From: an uncultured Phenylobacterium sp.
GTDB taxonomy: Bacteria; Pseudomonadota; Alphaproteobacteria; Caulobacterales; Caulobacteraceae
Length of the DNA stretch: 16,254 bases
Direction: 5' to 3'
NCBI GenBank assembly: GCA_945952175.1
Contig: CAMFHW010000028.1
Span: forward strand, 1 to 16,254
This document shows positions 14,442 to 16,254 of the stretch, piece after piece; the first letter of the stretch is position 1; each line of letters begins with the position of its first letter. Below the pieces are notes generated by a model that was given only the letters and a program-made list of their open reading frames with translations, was not told the DNA's origin and made no database searches. Both the position numbers and the translations under genes were made by a program.

Positions 14442-14453
14442 CCCGCTCTTAAC
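14438..14453. promoter_or_regulatory. CtrA box (TTAA-N7-TTAAC), exact match
   Basis: TTAA at 14438-14441, seven bases, then TTAAC at 14449-14453 matches the full CtrA consensus of Caulobacterales and Rhizobiales. In DNA of this GC content TTAA is rare, so a chance exact match is unlikely. The first half overlaps the TAA stop (14439-14441) of the LuxR-hydrolase gene. The site lies 107 nt upstream of the secreted-protein gene at 14561, which is the probable target. No clear -10 element is seen at the expected distance. Confidence 0.65.
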
Positions 14454-14476
14454 TTTCCGGAATTCGTCGCAACTTT

Positions 14477-14499
14477 TCCAAACATCTAGTCCGTTTGGA
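14477..14499. promoter_or_regulatory. Inverted repeat in the promoter region of the secreted-protein gene
   Basis: TCCAAAC and GTTTGGA are perfect 7-bp arms with a 9-nt spacer (ATCTAGTCC). The dyad lies between the CtrA box and the start at 14561, near where transcription should begin. It could be a second operator or a 5'-leader hairpin. It lacks the T-rich tail of a terminator. Confidence 0.4.
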
Positions 14500-14560
14500 T
14501 CATGCGGTCGGACGGCCTCCCGTGGCTTCATCCTGGCGACAAGGGCGTCGGGACACCTTC

Positions 14561-15682
14561 ATGCGAACGGGTCTTCTCATCACGGCCGCCCTGGCTGCGC
14601 TCTCCGGCGCGGGCCAGGCCCTGGGCCAGAGCGACCCCTTCGGCGCGCTCTATGGCGCCCAGGCTGCGCCGTCGAAGACCGGTTCGACCAAGGCCAGCGG
14701 CGCCGTGGGCTTGTCCTATGCGGGTCACAACACCGGCGGGATGACCACCAGCCTGGCCCAGATCGACATGCTGCCCAAGACCGCCGCGCCGCTGGCGCCG
14801 GTCTTCAACGGCTATGGCGAGAAGAACCTGAAGCTCCGGCCCAAGGTGGCCATCGGCTCCTACGGCTTCGCCTTCACCCAGGCCATGAGCGCCACCGCCA
14901 CCGCCCTGGGCCGCGGTTCCGACATCACCCCGCGCCGCACGTCCATCGAACTGAAGCTCTCCGGCTTCTCCGACAAGCTCGGCCAGGATCTCGCCGACGA
15001 GGCGTACAAGGACCTCGCCGCCCGCCTGGCCGCCGCCGGCTTCGACGTGGTCCCCGCCGACCAGGTGGTCGCCGCGAGCAGCTACCAGGCGCTCAACACC
15101 TATCCGGGCCCGTTCGTGATCGAAGGCGCCCAGGTCTCGACCAAGCGGGTCTATGGCCGCAGCGGCGGGCCGCTGGTGAAGGGCTTCGCCTTCGAGAGCG
15201 GCATGGCCTCGATCCAGCCCGGCAACAATATCGGCCTCGGCAAGGTCAGCCAGGAACTCGACGCCGTCGTCCTGCTGCCGCGCCTGCTGGTCGACTTCGC
15301 CCGGCTCGAATCCTCGGGGCGCTCCAACTACACGGCCTCGGCCAATGTCGGCGCCGAACTGCGCTTCCGCATCAACGAGGCCTCCCGCGCCGACTTCGTC
15401 GCCGGCAACGACCGCGGCGGCTCCATGCCCGGCGGCTGGGGCCTGAAGTCCGGCACGGGCACGGACGAGGCCTTCGCCGTGATGAACCAGGTGGAGGACC
15501 GGTCGGATTCGGTCGGTCTGCACAACGCCATGGCCATGGCCGGCATGGGCTCGGTCTACCGCCAGAGCGTCACCTACGACGTGGCCATTTCGCAGGCCCG
15601 CTACGCCACCTTGGCGCGGGCCGCCTACCAGGGCTTCAACGCCGCGCTCGTCGCCCAGATCCGCGCGGCCAAGGGGTCTTGA
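14561..15682 (+). CDS. Secreted/periplasmic protein of unknown function (373 aa)
   Basis: ATG at 14561 starts a classical Sec signal peptide: MRTG, hydrophobic LLITAALAALSGAG, then a probable cleavage near QALG|QSDP (residues 22-23). The frame runs back to 14495, but those residues would bury the signal peptide. The mature part is free of Cys. It has a Gly/Ser/Thr-rich region (about 38-65), a mixed domain with SIELKLSGFSDKLGQDLADEAYKDLAARLAAAGFDVVP split around residues 127-165, and a Gly-rich stretch near 285-300. The phrase about a helix and 'AAGFDVVP' recalls envelope proteins that assemble at the outer membrane, but I cannot name a family. A CtrA box upstream suggests cell-cycle-linked expression. 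A second secreted protein starts 27 nt after its stop, likely in the same operon. Confidence 0.8.
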   Translation: MRTGLLITAALAALSGAGQALGQSDPFGALYGAQAAPSKTGSTKASGAVGLSYAGHNTGGMTTSLAQIDMLPKTAAPLAPVFNGYGEKNLKLRPKVAIGSYGFAFTQAMSATATALGRGSDITPRRTSIELKLSGFSDKLGQDLADEAYKDLAARLAAAGFDVVPADQVVAASSYQALNTYPGPFVIEGAQVSTKRVYGRSGGPLVKGFAFESGMASIQPGNNIGLGKVSQELDAVVLLPRLLVDFARLESSGRSNYTASANVGAELRFRINEASRADFVAGNDRGGSMPGGWGLKSGTGTDEAFAVMNQVEDRSDSVGLHNAMAMAGMGSVYRQSVTYDVAISQARYATLARAAYQGFNAALVAQIRAAKGS

Positions 15683-15708
15683 GCATGAGTTCTTTGGGGG
15701 GACTACAG

Positions 15709-16254
15709 ATGAAACGCGTACTGGCCGCCGCGGCGGCCCTGATGATGACGGCCTCGGCCTCGACCACCGCCTTCGCGGAGGAGACGCCCTACCAGGTCCT
15801 GCGCACCGGCGACCGGGAGATGAGCTGCGAGGCCCTGGCCTCGGAGTCCAACGGCCTCAACGCCAAGCTGATGGCCGACCAGCAGGCGGCCTCCAAGAAG
15901 GCCCAGCGCTCCTCGACCGGCCGCGGCCTGATGGGTGGCTTGGCCGGCGGCGTGCTCGGCGGCGCGGCCCGCTACGGCCTGGCCCGCGGCATGATCGGCG
16001 GGGCGTTCAGCCCGGCTTTGGCCCAGGGCCTGGTGGCGGTCTCCGACTCCACCTCGCAGGCGGTCGGCCAGGCCGTGGCCAACGGCGGCGGCGACGCCCC
16101 GGCGGCCAGTGTCACGCCCGAGCAGCAGCGCATGAACCACCTGTTGTCGCTCTACAAGGAGAAGGGCTGCTGGGCCCCGATCCGACGAGTTCCTGGGGGG
16201 GTGCGCGCACCGGGGTCCCGGCTGGCTTGGGGGGGTTCGGCTGGGGTCCTGGAA
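15709..16254 (+). CDS. Secreted protein of unknown function, cut by window edge
   Basis: ATG at 15709 follows a GGGGGGA at about 7-nt spacing and begins a signal peptide, MKRVLAAAAALMMTASASTTAFA|EE, with cleavage expected after residue 23. An in-frame ATG at 15685 would add eight residues and is less likely. The mature protein has a Cys in EMSCEAL (about 40) and a second in KEKGCW (about 155), a possible disulfide. Between them is a Gly/Ala-rich segment (about 75-105, GLMGGLAGGVLGG) that resembles glycine-zipper membrane segments. The frame stays open to the edge, but after KEKGCW the codon use changes (CGA, GTT, CCT, runs of seven G), so the last ~80 bases may contain errors. No family is recognised. 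It probably shares the CtrA-linked promoter of the gene before it. Confidence 0.7.
   Translation, partial: MKRVLAAAAALMMTASASTTAFAEETPYQVLRTGDREMSCEALASESNGLNAKLMADQQAASKKAQRSSTGRGLMGGLAGGVLGGAARYGLARGMIGGAFSPALAQGLVAVSDSTSQAVGQAVANGGGDAPAASVTPEQQRMNHLLSLYKEKGCWAPIRRVPGGVRAPGSRLAWGGSAGVLE

Noticed and set aside
12204..14531. 775-codon open frame on the minus strand
   Set aside because: It is antisense to the VOC and LuxR-hydrolase genes, whose motifs are clear. Its sequence is Gly/Ala/Asp/Arg-rich without any motif, as expected from G/C-biased third positions read backwards.
1..16254. CRISPR array, tRNA/rRNA genes, insertion sequence or prophage
   Set aside because: No regularly spaced direct repeats, no tRNA-like cloverleaf, and no transposase, integrase or phage structural motif were seen on either strand.

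Overview
This is a high-GC (estimated about 70%) alphaproteobacterial chromosome segment, most likely from Caulobacteraceae and perhaps Phenylobacterium or Caulobacter. The indications are very strong G/C bias at third codon positions, an exact CtrA-type box (TTAA-N7-TTAAC) upstream of a secreted-protein gene, and extragenic repeat types common in that group. The genus is inferred from style and gene content, not from a marker gene. No tRNA, rRNA, CRISPR array, transposase, integrase or phage gene is visible. The window holds chromosomal metabolic and regulatory genes, cut at both ends.

Left part (1-3645): a truncated M50 site-2-type protease gene on the minus strand faces a small unknown gene (428-745). 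Next comes a minus-strand P450-Nudix pair overlapping by ATGA (2624 to 757), with a LysR-type regulator (2743-3645) diverging from it. A 118-bp divergent promoter region holds a LysR-type T-N11-A dyad and a second dyad, so the LysR protein probably controls the P450-Nudix operon.

Middle (3727-8313): a stand-alone protein of the N,N-dimethylformamidase large-subunit family, yebC, a 66-residue single-pass membrane protein, and an AMP-forming acyl-CoA synthetase.

Right-middle (8561-11914): a minus-strand array runs quinone-oxidoreductase-like MDR enzyme, alpha/beta hydrolase, short-chain dehydrogenase, histidine phosphatase. The acyl-CoA synthetase lies further downstream on the same strand. 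The set looks like accessory catabolism of a carbonyl, ester or acid substrate. A perfect 14-bp palindrome of the TetR-operator kind sits just before the first gene. A two-domain VOC protein diverges from it.

Right end (12810-16254): an unusual fusion carries an N-terminal sensor-like region, a LuxR-type DNA-binding domain and an alpha/beta hydrolase domain whose nucleophile position is Leu instead of Ser. It is followed by two secreted proteins of unknown function, the second cut by the window edge. The CtrA box overlaps the fusion gene's stop codon and probably drives the secreted pair.

Four intergenic regions carry pairs of inverted extragenic repeats in two sequence families. Every pair begins 7-14 nt after a stop codon, which suggests a role in forming or protecting mRNA 3' ends. 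No gap between genes exceeds 300 bases; the largest are 8314-8560 and 5257-5484, and each contains one of these repeat pairs.
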